A stretch of DNA of 38,490 bases from Candidatus Desulfovibrio intestinipullorum (lineage in GTDB: Bacteria; Desulfobacterota; Desulfovibrionia; Desulfovibrionales; Desulfovibrionaceae), in the NCBI GenBank assembly GCA_019113165.1, contig DXHV01000065.1, positions 1-38,490 of the forward strand, read 5' to 3'. Below, piece after piece: positions 1 to 8,449 of this stretch. The notes beneath the pieces were generated by a model that was given only the letters and a program-made list of their open reading frames with translations, had not been told where the DNA came from and made no database searches. Each line of letters begins with the position of its first letter. Position 1 is the first letter of the stretch. Position numbers and translations under genes: made by a program.

Positions 1-43
1 TACTTATAGCCCAGTTATTACCAGGAGTAGTAAAATAGTTATT

Positions 44-59
44 GGATACAATTGTATCC
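44..59. promoter_or_regulatory. Perfect 16-bp palindrome, operator-like
   Basis: GGATACAATTGTATCC is its own reverse complement with no spacer, in an AT-rich stretch at the left edge. Its form suits the operator of a dimeric repressor (GntR-type sites are often of the TTGTATACAA kind). It lies 230 bp before the first porin, so it could serve that gene or one outside the window. The regulator is unknown. Confidence 0.35.
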
Positions 60-188
60 TTTAAATCGATCATAATGCACACAATTTAAAGTATCCCTCA
101 AACAGCCAAAACTATGGCCTGAGAGAGGGGGCTCAACTGCGCCTCAACGACAGCGAGCGGGCGCAGAGTGTTTCACAGGAAAAAAGAC

Positions 189-218
189 TTGCCAAGAAAG
201 CAGTTTTTCCTGTAGACT
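189..218 (+). promoter_or_regulatory. Candidate promoter of the first porin
   Basis: TTGCCA (189-194) and TAGACT (213-218) are separated by 18 bp and match the sigma-70 consensus at 5 of 6 and 4 of 6 positions. The leader to the ATG at 274 would be about 50 nt. Identified by eye only. Confidence 0.3.
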
Positions 219-273
219 TAGAGAACAGCCTTTAACTATTAAAGGCATTATCATTCTTTTGGGGGGGATCCCA

Positions 274-1806
274 ATGAAACGTCTTATGACTCTTGTTCTG
301 GCTGCAGGCCTTGTCTTCTCTGCAGCCAATGGTGCCCAGGCCATCGACTTCAAAGCTTCCGGCCAGTGGCTGATGGGCTTTGCCGGTGGCGATGGCAGCC
401 TCATCAACAAAACCCGCGAAGCCGGCGGGAAGATGAAAAAAGCTGAAAACAGCGACAAGTTCACTGCTGCCCAGCGCGTCCGTCTGCAGATCGACGCCGT
501 GGCCTCCGAGAGCCTGTCCGGTACCGTCTTCTTCGAAATCGGTGACACCACCTGGGGCCAGGCCGGCAGCGGCGGTGCCCTTGGTGCCGACGACACAATC
601 ATCGAAGTGAAGCGCGCCTACATCGACTGGGCCGTGCCGAACACGGATCTCAAGTTCCGCATGGGCCTGCAGGGCCTGGCCCTGCCCAATGCCGCCGGTG
701 GCTCTGCCATCCTGGACGACGATGTGGCTGCCGTGTCCTTCTCCTATCAGTTCACCGAAAACGTGGGGCTGACCGGCTTCTGGGCCCGTCCCTACAATGA
801 CAACTATGGAACAGATGGGAGCGGCCACGACAACGACAAGGCCGGATACCTCGACAACGTGGACCTCTTCTCTCTGGCCCTGCCCCTGACCTTTGACGGC
901 ATAGAGGCCACGCCCTGGGTCATGTACGGTGTCATCGGCCAGAATGCCTTCCGCGGTAACGACAACTATCGCACAGCCTACATGCTGAACGGCTACCAGG
1001 ACAACAACCGCTGGCGTACCAATGGCAATTTTGGACGCGGCCATGCCAATACCAGCGCCATCTGGGCCGGCATTCCGATCAAGCTGAGCCTCTGGGATCC
1101 GCTGAACATCGAAGTCGACTTCAACTACGGCTTCCTGGAAAGCATGGGCCGCGGCACGATCAGTGATAGCTACGGCAACGATAAGCGCTTCAACACCCGC
1201 CGCCAAGGCTGGATTGCCAAGGCTCTGGTCGAGTACAAGATGGACTGGGGTACCCCCGGCATCTTCGGCTGGTATGCTTCCGGTGACGACAGCAATCCCA
1301 AGAACGGCTCCGAGCGCATGCCCACCGTCTCCCCCTGCGGCAACTTCACCTCCTTCTTTGGTGATGGCAACTGGGGCTGGTCCACAACTGCAGCACTCTA
1401 CGACCGCAACATGTCCTACACCGGTACCTGGGGCATCGGCCTGCAGGTGCGCGACATGAGCTTCCTGGAAGACCTCAAGCACACCTTCCGTGTGGCCTAC
1501 TGGGGCGGCACCAACTCCCCCAATATGGCCAAGTACGCCAACAATGCCTGGGGCTGGGCTTCCGGTCAGGGCGAAGCCTTTACCGGTTATCATGACCAGG
1601 AAGTCTATCTGACCACCAACGATGGTCTGCTGGAATTCAACCTGGTCAATGCCTACCAGATCTACGAAAACCTCGAGATCAACCTGGAACTGGGCTATGT
1701 GGTGAACTTCATCGATCAGGACACCTGGAAGAGAGCCAACTATGCTTCTGCCTATGAAAAGCAGGACGCCTGGAAGGCTCAGCTCATCTTTGCCTACACC
1801 TTCTAA
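274..1806 (+). CDS. Outer-membrane homotrimeric porin (Desulfovibrio type)
   Basis: This 510-residue protein starts at the ATG at 274, behind a G-rich ribosome site (261-267); an in-frame TTG at 259 would add five residues and overlap that site. It opens with a signal peptide (MKRLMTLVLAAGL..., cleavage likely after AQA near residue 23). A series of aromatic-rich amphipathic strands follows (for example PYNDNY, DWGTPGIFGWYASGDD, VAYWGGTNSP), and the last residue is Phe in LIFAYTF, the usual outer-membrane beta-barrel end signal. It is clearly homologous along its length to the two porins at 20.3-23.8 kb but more diverged from them than they are from each other. The role inferred is passive diffusion of small solutes; the specificity is unknown. 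It is transcribed alone, with a strong terminator 40 bp downstream. Confidence 0.93.
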   Translation: MKRLMTLVLAAGLVFSAANGAQAIDFKASGQWLMGFAGGDGSLINKTREAGGKMKKAENSDKFTAAQRVRLQIDAVASESLSGTVFFEIGDTTWGQAGSGGALGADDTIIEVKRAYIDWAVPNTDLKFRMGLQGLALPNAAGGSAILDDDVAAVSFSYQFTENVGLTGFWARPYNDNYGTDGSGHDNDKAGYLDNVDLFSLALPLTFDGIEATPWVMYGVIGQNAFRGNDNYRTAYMLNGYQDNNRWRTNGNFGRGHANTSAIWAGIPIKLSLWDPLNIEVDFNYGFLESMGRGTISDSYGNDKRFNTRRQGWIAKALVEYKMDWGTPGIFGWYASGDDSNPKNGSERMPTVSPCGNFTSFFGDGNWGWSTTAALYDRNMSYTGTWGIGLQVRDMSFLEDLKHTFRVAYWGGTNSPNMAKYANNAWGWASGQGEAFTGYHDQEVYLTTNDGLLEFNLVNAYQIYENLEINLELGYVVNFIDQDTWKRANYASAYEKQDAWKAQLIFAYTF

Positions 1807-1845
1807 AGCCTGACGCAAGAAGCGTTCACAGCGTCTAAAACGTGT

Positions 1846-1888
1846 GCGGGCCATTGTCAGAACTTCCGACAATGGCCCGCCTTTTTTG
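1846..1888 (+). terminator. Rho-independent terminator of the first porin
   Basis: A perfect 13-bp stem (GCGGGCCATTGTC, 1846-1858, with 1868-1880) has a 9-nt loop and is followed by CTTTTTTG. It may also serve the converging regulator gene weakly. Confidence 0.9.
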
Positions 1889-1972
1889 CTTCGCGATGTT
1901 CTGCCAGGCACATCTGTGTCCCTTCAGGCTGAAACAGCTTTTCGGTCCCGGCTTCTTCCCCAGGCGTCCTCT

Positions 1973-2596
1973 CTAGGCGTCTTCCCCAGACATCAGGTCC
2001 TGCCACAGGGCCCTGCCCTTCTCTGTCAGACAGGCAAAGATGAGCGTCTTGAGAACCTCGGCTATGGAAGCCCGCGACGTCTTGTCATGAAAGTTTTCCT
2101 GCACATAGAGCCAGCTTGATATGCTCAGGATGATGGCCATGACGAGATTGCTGTACACGTCCATGGGCATATCGTCGCGCATGTAGCCGCTGTTGCGCAG
2201 GACCTCGAAGCGGCTCAGATAGATGTCGTAGACAATGTCGCGGGTCTTCTCCACATTGGTGCGCAGGGAGGGCACATCCCGGCAGAGCTTGAAGATGCTG
2301 TTGAAATAGAAGGCACGCTCGCGGAGGATGCTCTCCGTGCGCTCTATCATGGCGTGCAGTTCACGCAGGACCTCCTCCGGCATCTCCGGCATGCTGCCGT
2401 ACTGCGCCAGGGCCTCGCCCTGGGTGGAGATCTGCATGGCCAGCAGCAAGTCTTCCTTCTGCGGGTAGTGGTAGGTCAGGTTGCCAATGGTTGTTCCCGC
2501 ATGTTCGGCAATGGCCCGCAGGGACACATTCTCGTAGCCGCGCTCCCTGAAAAGCTGCCAGGCGCTCTGCAGTATCTGTTCCTTGAGTTTCGACAT
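1973..2596 (-). CDS. TetR/AcrR-family transcriptional regulator
   Basis: The 207-residue protein starts at the ATG at 2596, which has GGGAGG about 10 nt upstream; a longer reading frame from 2671 adds 25 residues without a ribosome site. The N-terminal helix-turn-helix is typical of the family: ILQSAWQLFRERGYENVSLR, then IAEHAGTTIGNLTYHYPQKEDLL (about residues 8-51). The remainder is an all-helical ligand-binding and dimerisation domain (residues 60-200) containing RERAFYFNSIFKL. It converges on the first porin and is separated from the activase-like gene by a 630-bp gap. Family assignment is firm; the ligand and target genes are unknown, though local control of the neighbouring gap promoter is possible. 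Confidence 0.9.
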   Translation of the reverse strand: MSKLKEQILQSAWQLFRERGYENVSLRAIAEHAGTTIGNLTYHYPQKEDLLLAMQISTQGEALAQYGSMPEMPEEVLRELHAMIERTESILRERAFYFNSIFKLCRDVPSLRTNVEKTRDIVYDIYLSRFEVLRNSGYMRDDMPMDVYSNLVMAIILSISSWLYVQENFHDKTSRASIAEVLKTLIFACLTEKGRALWQDLMSGEDA

Positions 2597-3229
2597 CCCG
2601 CTCCGTCCTCCCTGTCCATGCTCCCGGTCCGCCCTCTGGTCCGTGCTTGCAAGCTGCCTGAAAGTGTACACTTCCTTGCCTCTTCTGGCAAAAGTTCTTT
2701 TTCAGTCTCTTCTCTTTGCACGAGCATGCCATTCTGTCTGCATATGTGTGTATTCTGAGACGTTTGCGCCGGTAAAGAGGATCGGGCAGCAAGCCGCACT
2801 CCTTGCAGTTCCGGCAAGAACTATGAGAAGTATTTCTGAAAGTAAAGGATGTCTGTCACTGTACAGGACTTCCAGTCCAGAAAACAGGAGCCTGGAGACA
2901 ATCTTCATGCGTTTCTGCCAGTCTTCCTGTCGTGCAGAAATACCTGTACCAGTTTTTCATGCCCTGCACACAGAGCAGGGAAACGCTTCACAGCATTTGT
3001 TTGACAATACAGTGACACGCCGACGGAGGCTTCCGACATCCTTTTTCAAAGGAGGGACATCTTCCTTGCATCAGAAGCCGTGCCGGGCTATACTGCTGCC
3101 AATCTATGTTGTCCCTCATAACTTCAGCAAAAGCCCGGACGTGCCGTCCGGCTTTTCATATATCAAAGCAGGCCCTGAACGGCAGTCCCGCGGGGCCTGC
3201 CTGTTGTTTCCTGAAGGGAGCAGGAGTTT
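2597..3229. other. Gene-free stretch with promoter and two leader hairpins
   Basis: I see no convincing gene in these 630 bp. They hold the upstream region of the TetR gene on one side and the promoter and leader of the activase-like gene on the other. Two hairpins sit near the right end: 3128-3156 (GGAC/GTCC plus GCC/GGC with one bulged C, flanked by AAAA and TTTT) and 3168-3200 (GCAGGCCC with GGGCCTGC). The first could act as a terminator-like element within the leader; this is not proven. Confidence 0.5.
3066..3094 (+). promoter_or_regulatory. Candidate promoter for the activase-like gene
   Basis: TTGCAT (3066-3071) is 17 bp from TATACT (3089-3094, 5 of 6 consensus bases). The transcript would carry a leader of roughly 130 nt including both hairpins at 3128-3200. 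Confidence 0.35.
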
Positions 3230-6200
3230 ATGTCTGACCCACTCTACCTTGGCATTGACCTTGGATCCATCACGGTAAAAGCCGTCCTTGCCGATGCCCA
3301 GGGGAATATCCTCTTTCAGAAATATCAGCGCCACGGATCCGCCTCCAGGCAGACTCTTGCCGATATCCTGCAGGAGCTGCACGCAACATTTCCCAATGCC
3401 ATTTTGCAGGGCGCCGTCACAGGCTCTGCGGCCCTGAACCTGGCCCAGTCCCTGGAGCTGCCCTTTGTGCAGGAGGTCATTGCCTCCTCCCGCATCATCG
3501 CCAAGGTTGCCCCCCAGACGGATGTGGCCATCGAGCTGGGTGGCGAAGACGCCAAGATTCTCTACTTTGGCCGCAGCATCGATTTGCGCATGAACGAAGC
3601 CTGTGCCGGTGGCACAGGTGCATTTATCGATCAGATGGCCACGCTGCTGCATACGGACACACTGGGCCTGAATACCCTGGCCTCCCAGGCCAAGGCCATT
3701 CATCCCATTGCCTCGCGCTGCGGCGTCTTTGCCAAGACCGACCTTGTCTCCCTGCTCAATGAAGGCGTTTCCAGAGAGGATCTGGCCATCTCCGTGCTGC
3801 AGGCCGTGGTGGAACAGACCATCAGCGGCCTGGCCTGCGGCCAGCCCATCAAGGGCAATGTCGCCTTCCTGGGCGGTCCTTTGCACTTTCTGCCCGAGCT
3901 TGTGAAGCGCTTTGTGGCCACCCTGAACCTGACACCGGAACAGACCCTGACCTTCCCGGAAGGCCAGTTCATGGTGGCCAGGGGCGCGGCCCTCTCGGCA
4001 CAGATGGATCCGGGTACTCCCGTGGCTGTCACGGACCTCATCCGGCGCCTCACCAGCACGACAGGCACGGCGGAAATCACCCAGTCCCTGCCGCCCCTCT
4101 TCAAGGACGAGGCCGACTATGCGGCCTTCAGGTCCAGGCATGCCAAGGACGCCATCCGTCAGGGCAAGCTTTGCGACGCCACAGGCGATCTCTTCCTTGG
4201 CGTGGATCTTGGCTCCACCACGGTGAAAAGCGTGCTCATTGACGAGGCCGGCACCGTGCTTGAGCAGTCCTATGCCCGCAATGACGGCGATCCCCTGAAA
4301 ACGCTCATCCCCTTCCTTATCACCCTTCTGGAAAGCATTCCCGAGGGGGCGCGCCTGCGCGGCATAGGCACCACAGGCTACGGAGCCAATCTGGCCAAGG
4401 CCGCTCTCAATGCCCAGATCTCGGAAGTGGAGACCGTGGCCCATCTGAAGGCAGCCTGCTTCATGCAGCCCGACTGCACCTATGTCATCGACATTGGCGG
4501 CCAGGACATGAAGTGCCTGGAAGTGCAGGACGGTGCGGTCTCGGACGTGCGCCTCAACGAGGCCTGCTCCTCGGGCTGCGGCGCCTTTCTGCAGACCTTT
4601 GCCACCAGCCTCGGCATGAGCATGCCCAGCTTTGTGCAGGCTGCCCTCTTTGCCAAACAGCCCGTGGACCTGGGATCACGCTGCACGGTCTTCATGAACT
4701 CCAAGGTCAAGCAGGCCCAGAAGGAAGGCGCCAGTGTGCCGGACATTGCGGCCGGCCTCTGCTATTCCGTGGTGCGCAATGCCCTTTACAAGGTGCTGCG
4801 CCTGCGCTCGCCAGAAGATCTGGGCGAGCACGTCCTCGTGCAGGGCGGATCCTTCCTCAACGATGCCCTTTTGCGCATCATGGAGAACATGCTGCACCGC
4901 GAGGTGACCCGCCCGAGCCTTTCCGGCCACATGGGCGCCTACGGCATTGCCCTCATGTGCCTGCACCACAGGGACACTCTTGCCCCCTGCACCCTGACAG
5001 CCCAGGATCTGCGCAATCTGTCCTTCAAATCCAGGGCCGTGCTCTGCAAGGGCTGCGGCAACCGCTGCCACCTGACCATCAACACCTTTTCCAACGGTCA
5101 GCGCCTTGTCTCCGGCAACCGCTGCGAGCGCGGCGGCGAGGTGCGCAGCAAGGACACCCCGCATCTGCCCTCCATCTACGAATGGAAGGAAAAGCGTCTC
5201 TTTGACTACACGCCCCTGGCCGAAAACCAGGCCTGGCGGGGGCGGCTGGGCATTCCCAGAGTGCTCAACATGTACGAGCGCTACCCCTTCTGGTTCACCC
5301 TGTTCACCACCCTGGGTTACAGGGTCGAGCTCTCGCCGGTGTCCAGCAAGGAGATCTATTCCCTGGGCCTGTCCTCCATGCCCTCGCAGACCGTGTGCTT
5401 CCCGGCCAAGCTGGCCCACGGTCACGTCAACTACCTCATTGAGCAGAAACTGCCGCACATCTTCTATCCCTGCATTCCCCGCGAACGCCTGGAAAACAAG
5501 GATGCCTTCGACTGCTACAGCTGCCCGGTCGTCTGCGGCTATCCCGAGGTGGTGCGCCTCAATACGGAAGAGCTGCTCAGAGGCGAGAGCATTCTGCACA
5601 CGCCCTATCTGAATCCCGAGGATCCCTCCTCCATGGCCCGCACCCTGGCCGAAGAATTCAAGCTGCCCAGGCGCGAGGTCAAGAAGGCCCTGACAAAGGC
5701 CTACGAAGCCCTGGCAGCCTACCGCCAGGAACTCAGGGAAGAGGCCCGGCGCATCATCGGCGTTGTCAGGGAGCAGGGCGCGACCGGCATTGTTCTGTGC
5801 GGCCGGCCCTACCACGTGGATCCTCTGGTCCATCACGGCATTCCCAATCTCATCTCCTCCCTGGGCGCTGCCATCCTGAGCGAAGACAGCGTGGCCAGCC
5901 TCTATGCGGACGAGGAGGACGCGGAGGAGAAGACACCTCTGCGCGTCGTGGATCAGTGGACCTTTCCCTCCAGGCTCTACCGGGCAGCCCGCGTGGTTGC
6001 GAGCCACGAGGAGCTCGAGCTTGTGCAGCTCACCTCCTTTGGCTGCGGCATTGATGCCGTGACCTCGGATCAGGTGGCCGAAATCCTGCACAGGGCCGGC
6101 AAGATGCACACCCTGCTCAAGATCGACGAAGGCCCCTCCCTTGGCGCCGCCCGCATCCGCATCCGTTCCCTGCTGGCCTCCATCGAGGAACGCAGGGAGC

Positions 6201-7465
6201 AGCGCAAGGAAGCACGGGAGCGGCAGGTGGACGACTATCTTGTCCATCCGCCCGTGTTCACTTTGCCCATGCGCAAGACCTTCGACATCATTGCCCCGCA
6301 GATGTCGCCTGTGCACTTTGCCTTTGCCGAGAGCGTCTTCAAGGGGGCAGGCTACAATTTCTGTGTCCTGCCCACGGTGTCGGCCAAGGATATTGAAACA
6401 GGCCTCAAGTACGTCAACAACGACGCCTGCTATCCGGCCCAGGTGGTCATAGGCCAGCTCATTGGTGCCCTGCAGAGCGGTGCCGTGGATCCCAAGCACT
6501 GTGCGCTTTTGCTCTCGCAGACCTGCGGCCCCTGCCGTGCCACCAACTACCCCGGCCTGCTCAAGCGGGCGCTCAAGGAAGCTGGCTTTGAAAACGTGCC
6601 GGCCCTGACCCTGCGCAGCCAGACCGGCACCTACCAGCCGGGATTTACCTTTACCCGTGCCCTGTTCAACAATACCTTCAAGGCCATCCTCTACGGCGAC
6701 ATGATACAGCGCCTCTCCCAGCACACCTATACCTATGAGATCAACAAGGGCGACACCGATGCCCTCATCAGGAAATGGGTGGATCTGGTGAGCACCGACT
6801 TTGCTGCCGGCAAGGACCGCGATCTCGACGCGGACATGCAGGCCATGGCCAGGGACTTCGGCAGCATTGCCATGTACAGCGAAAAGCGCCCGCGGGTGGG
6901 CATAGTGGGCGAGATCCTGCTCTGCTACCATCCGGACGCCAATCGCCACATTGCCGATCTCACCCGTCAGGAAGGCGGCGAACCCGTGCTCGCGGACATG
7001 GTGGACTTCTTCCTCTACTGCTTCTCGGATCCCATCTATCAGTGGCAGCGTCTGGGCGGCAAGGCCCTGCCGGCCTTCCTTGGCTGGTACTTCATCCAGA
7101 AGTTCGACCACATGCGCAATGCCCTGCGCAAGGCCCTGGCCGGAAGCCGCTTCCCGCAGGTGGCAAAGTTCAGGGATCTGTTTGCCAGCGCAGGCAAGCT
7201 CATCTCCCCAGGCTATCAGGCCGGCGAGGGCTGGCTGCTGTCCGCTGAACTGCTCAAGTTCATCTCCCAGGGCACGACCAATGCCCTGTGCCTGCAGCCC
7301 TTCGGCTGCCTGCCCAACCATGTTGTGGGCCGCGGTGTTTTCAAGGAAATCAAGCGCCTGTGTGCCGATGCCAACCTCATGGCCATGGACTATGAGGCGG
7401 GCAGCTCGGAAGCAAACCTTTTGAACCGCGTCAAGCTCTTCATGTCCATGGCCTCCGGCAAATAG
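3230..7465 (+). CDS. Large acyl-CoA dehydratase activase-like protein (double BadF/BcrA ATPase, HgdB-like C-terminus)
   Basis: A 1411-residue protein starts at the ATG at 3230 behind AGGAG. It has two ASKHA-fold ATPase units of the HgdC/BadF/BcrA type. Unit 1 (about 5-265) has LGIDLGSITVKAV, Cys125 in NEACAGGTGAF and Cys164 in SRCGVFAKTD. Unit 2 (about 321-580) has LGVDLGSTTVKSV, Cys446 in NEACSSGCGAF and Cys485 in SRCTVFMNS. In HgdC the matching two cysteines per subunit hold a shared [4Fe-4S] cluster, so both units look intact. A Cys group follows (C606, C609, C613, C632), then HgdB-like/DUF2229 segments with SCPVVCGYPEVV, NNDACYPAQVV and SQTCGPCRATNYPGLL. Family knowledge suggests ATP-driven electron transfer to a dehydratase-like partner, but none is encoded nearby and the substrate of this long form is unknown. 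It is a single-gene unit ending at a hairpin. Confidence 0.9.
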   Translation: MSDPLYLGIDLGSITVKAVLADAQGNILFQKYQRHGSASRQTLADILQELHATFPNAILQGAVTGSAALNLAQSLELPFVQEVIASSRIIAKVAPQTDVAIELGGEDAKILYFGRSIDLRMNEACAGGTGAFIDQMATLLHTDTLGLNTLASQAKAIHPIASRCGVFAKTDLVSLLNEGVSREDLAISVLQAVVEQTISGLACGQPIKGNVAFLGGPLHFLPELVKRFVATLNLTPEQTLTFPEGQFMVARGAALSAQMDPGTPVAVTDLIRRLTSTTGTAEITQSLPPLFKDEADYAAFRSRHAKDAIRQGKLCDATGDLFLGVDLGSTTVKSVLIDEAGTVLEQSYARNDGDPLKTLIPFLITLLESIPEGARLRGIGTTGYGANLAKAALNAQISEVETVAHLKAACFMQPDCTYVIDIGGQDMKCLEVQDGAVSDVRLNEACSSGCGAFLQTFATSLGMSMPSFVQAALFAKQPVDLGSRCTVFMNSKVKQAQKEGASVPDIAAGLCYSVVRNALYKVLRLRSPEDLGEHVLVQGGSFLNDALLRIMENMLHREVTRPSLSGHMGAYGIALMCLHHRDTLAPCTLTAQDLRNLSFKSRAVLCKGCGNRCHLTINTFSNGQRLVSGNRCERGGEVRSKDTPHLPSIYEWKEKRLFDYTPLAENQAWRGRLGIPRVLNMYERYPFWFTLFTTLGYRVELSPVSSKEIYSLGLSSMPSQTVCFPAKLAHGHVNYLIEQKLPHIFYPCIPRERLENKDAFDCYSCPVVCGYPEVVRLNTEELLRGESILHTPYLNPEDPSSMARTLAEEFKLPRREVKKALTKAYEALAAYRQELREEARRIIGVVREQGATGIVLCGRPYHVDPLVHHGIPNLISSLGAAILSEDSVASLYADEEDAEEKTPLRVVDQWTFPSRLYRAARVVASHEELELVQLTSFGCGIDAVTSDQVAEILHRAGKMHTLLKIDEGPSLGAARIRIRSLLASIEERREQRKEARERQVDDYLVHPPVFTLPMRKTFDIIAPQMSPVHFAFAESVFKGAGYNFCVLPTVSAKDIETGLKYVNNDACYPAQVVIGQLIGALQSGAVDPKHCALLLSQTCGPCRATNYPGLLKRALKEAGFENVPALTLRSQTGTYQPGFTFTRALFNNTFKAILYGDMIQRLSQHTYTYEINKGDTDALIRKWVDLVSTDFAAGKDRDLDADMQAMARDFGSIAMYSEKRPRVGIVGEILLCYHPDANRHIADLTRQEGGEPVLADMVDFFLYCFSDPIYQWQRLGGKALPAFLGWYFIQKFDHMRNALRKALAGSRFPQVAKFRDLFASAGKLISPGYQAGEGWLLSAELLKFISQGTTNALCLQPFGCLPNHVVGRGVFKEIKRLCADANLMAMDYEAGSSEANLLNRVKLFMSMASGK

Positions 7466-7527
7466 GAGCTGCCTCAACTGTACGGTCTGCACGGACTGCA
7501 GAGCCTGCAGAAACCAGGGACAGGCAA

Positions 7528-7581
7528 AAAGCGCGATTCCCTCTGGCAAGGCTTGGAGAGCCTCCCGGGGAATCGCGCTTT
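7528..7581 (+). terminator. Hairpin terminator between converging genes
   Basis: A 14-bp perfect stem (AAAGCGCGATTCCC, 7528-7541, with 7568-7581) has a 26-nt loop; its AAA and TTT ends allow function in both directions. It lies after the activase-like gene and before the end of the converging proline-rich gene. Confidence 0.7.
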
Positions 7582-7614
7582 GTCTGTGTTCATCCGTGTG
7601 GACCTCAACGAGGG

Positions 7615-7935
7615 CTAGCGCGGCGGCCTGTGGTCAGGACCGGGACGACCGGGGCTCGGCGGTTCGGGCTTGCGCGGCGCGGGCTTGTGCGGTCTCGGCG
7701 GTTCGGGCTTGCGCGGCGCGAGCTTGTGCGGTCTCGGCGGTTCGGGCTTGCGCGGTTCGGGCTTGTGCGGTCTCGGCGGCGCGGGCTTCGGGGGCTTGTG
7801 GGGCGCAGGCGGCCTGCGATCGGGACCGGGACGTCCATCCCTGGGGGGCTGGGCCTGGGCCGGGACGCACAGGGAACCCAGCACCAGGGCTCCGGCTGCG
7901 CAAAGACCTTTGAGCAGTTCACGACGGGCGAGCAT
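7615..7935 (-). CDS. Exported proline-rich repeat protein with twin-arginine-type leader
   Basis: This 106-residue protein starts at the ATG at 7935 (GGAGG 6 nt upstream); the frame extends further upstream but without a ribosome site. The leader MLARRELLKGLCAAGALVLG has a twin-arginine motif (ARRELLKG) and a hydrophobic stretch ending in PAQAQ, so Tat export is likely. The mature part (about 30-106) is almost only Pro, Arg, Lys, His and Glu, with a 13-residue repeat (KPEPPRPHKPAPR) three times. It is probably unfolded and basic and may sit in the periplasm against acidic or peptidoglycan partners; no function is known. A second protein of this design lies on the other side of the helicase at 10567. 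Low-complexity coding can mislead, but the start, ribosome site and leader support a real gene. Confidence 0.7.
   Translation of the reverse strand: MLARRELLKGLCAAGALVLGSLCVPAQAQPPRDGRPGPDRRPPAPHKPPKPAPPRPHKPEPRKPEPPRPHKLAPRKPEPPRPHKPAPRKPEPPSPGRPGPDHRPPR
7655..7800. repeat. 39-bp tandem repeat inside the proline-rich gene
   Basis: Units begin at 7655, 7694 and 7733, each 39 bp apart and nearly identical, with a diverged partial unit from 7772. Each encodes 13 residues, so copy-number change keeps the frame. The tract is prone to slippage between strains. Confidence 0.85.
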
Positions 7936-8449
7936 GGTATCCTCCGGGAAAAAAGGTGGCATGTCCTTTCCGGCCCGGGGGGAAGGGCCGGAAACTCGCA
8001 CAGTGCAAAACGTCTTTTTGCACCGTTCCTGAAACATTCTCTCCTGTCCCGTGCGGGCAGACAGACAATTGCCTCGGGCGTTGCAAGACAGGGGAGTGGG
8101 AAGAACATCGGGAAAGAAGATCCTTCTCCTCTTCCCCCAGCGGTGCGCAGGGACAGTTCTGGATCGGGCGAGACCTGTCCTATTTGCACACAGCTGTATA
8201 CTCCCTGTACACTGTACTGGAAATCAAGAAAAGGGGGCTGGCAGGGCCTGCCATTTGTGTCCGGGACAGGCAGCAAGCCCTTGTGCAGGGCCCCTGCGGA
8301 CCGCCCCGGGAAGCAGCCGTCAGGCGCTTCATGGCCAGCCTGCACGAACAGGAACCGTCCTGTCCGTCGAGCGCCCTGCCTGCTTCAAGCATTTTTCATG
8401 CCAGAGTCTTCTGTCTGGCAGACGACTTTTTCCGAGGAAGGCTTTCGAG
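7936..8449. other. Intergenic stretch between proline-rich gene and helicase
   Basis: Both flanking genes start here and point away from each other. The helicase frame stays open back to 8051, but the upstream part reads like non-coding sequence and lacks a ribosome site. A possible promoter is TTGCAC (8184-8189) with TACACT (8208-8213), 18-bp spacing, or the overlapping TATACT at 8197-8202. I see no RNA gene. Confidence 0.4.

Noticed and set aside
232-1911. Very long open frame antisense to the first porin (559 codons), and similar ones antisense to the activase-like gene (957 codons at 4676-7549) and feoB (552 codons at 24570-26228)
   Set aside because: Each mirrors the codon pattern of a well-supported gene on the other strand, with no ribosome site, signal or family pattern of its own. 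G+C-rich third positions remove stops on the opposite strand.
2583-3278. Open frame of 231 codons across the 2.6-3.2 kb gap
   Set aside because: It overlaps the start of the TetR gene, the promoter and the hairpins; composition is not protein-like and there is no ribosome site.
7655-7800. Regularly spaced repeats suggesting a CRISPR array
   Set aside because: Units are contiguous, without spacers, 39 bp long and a multiple of three, and they encode a 13-residue protein repeat.
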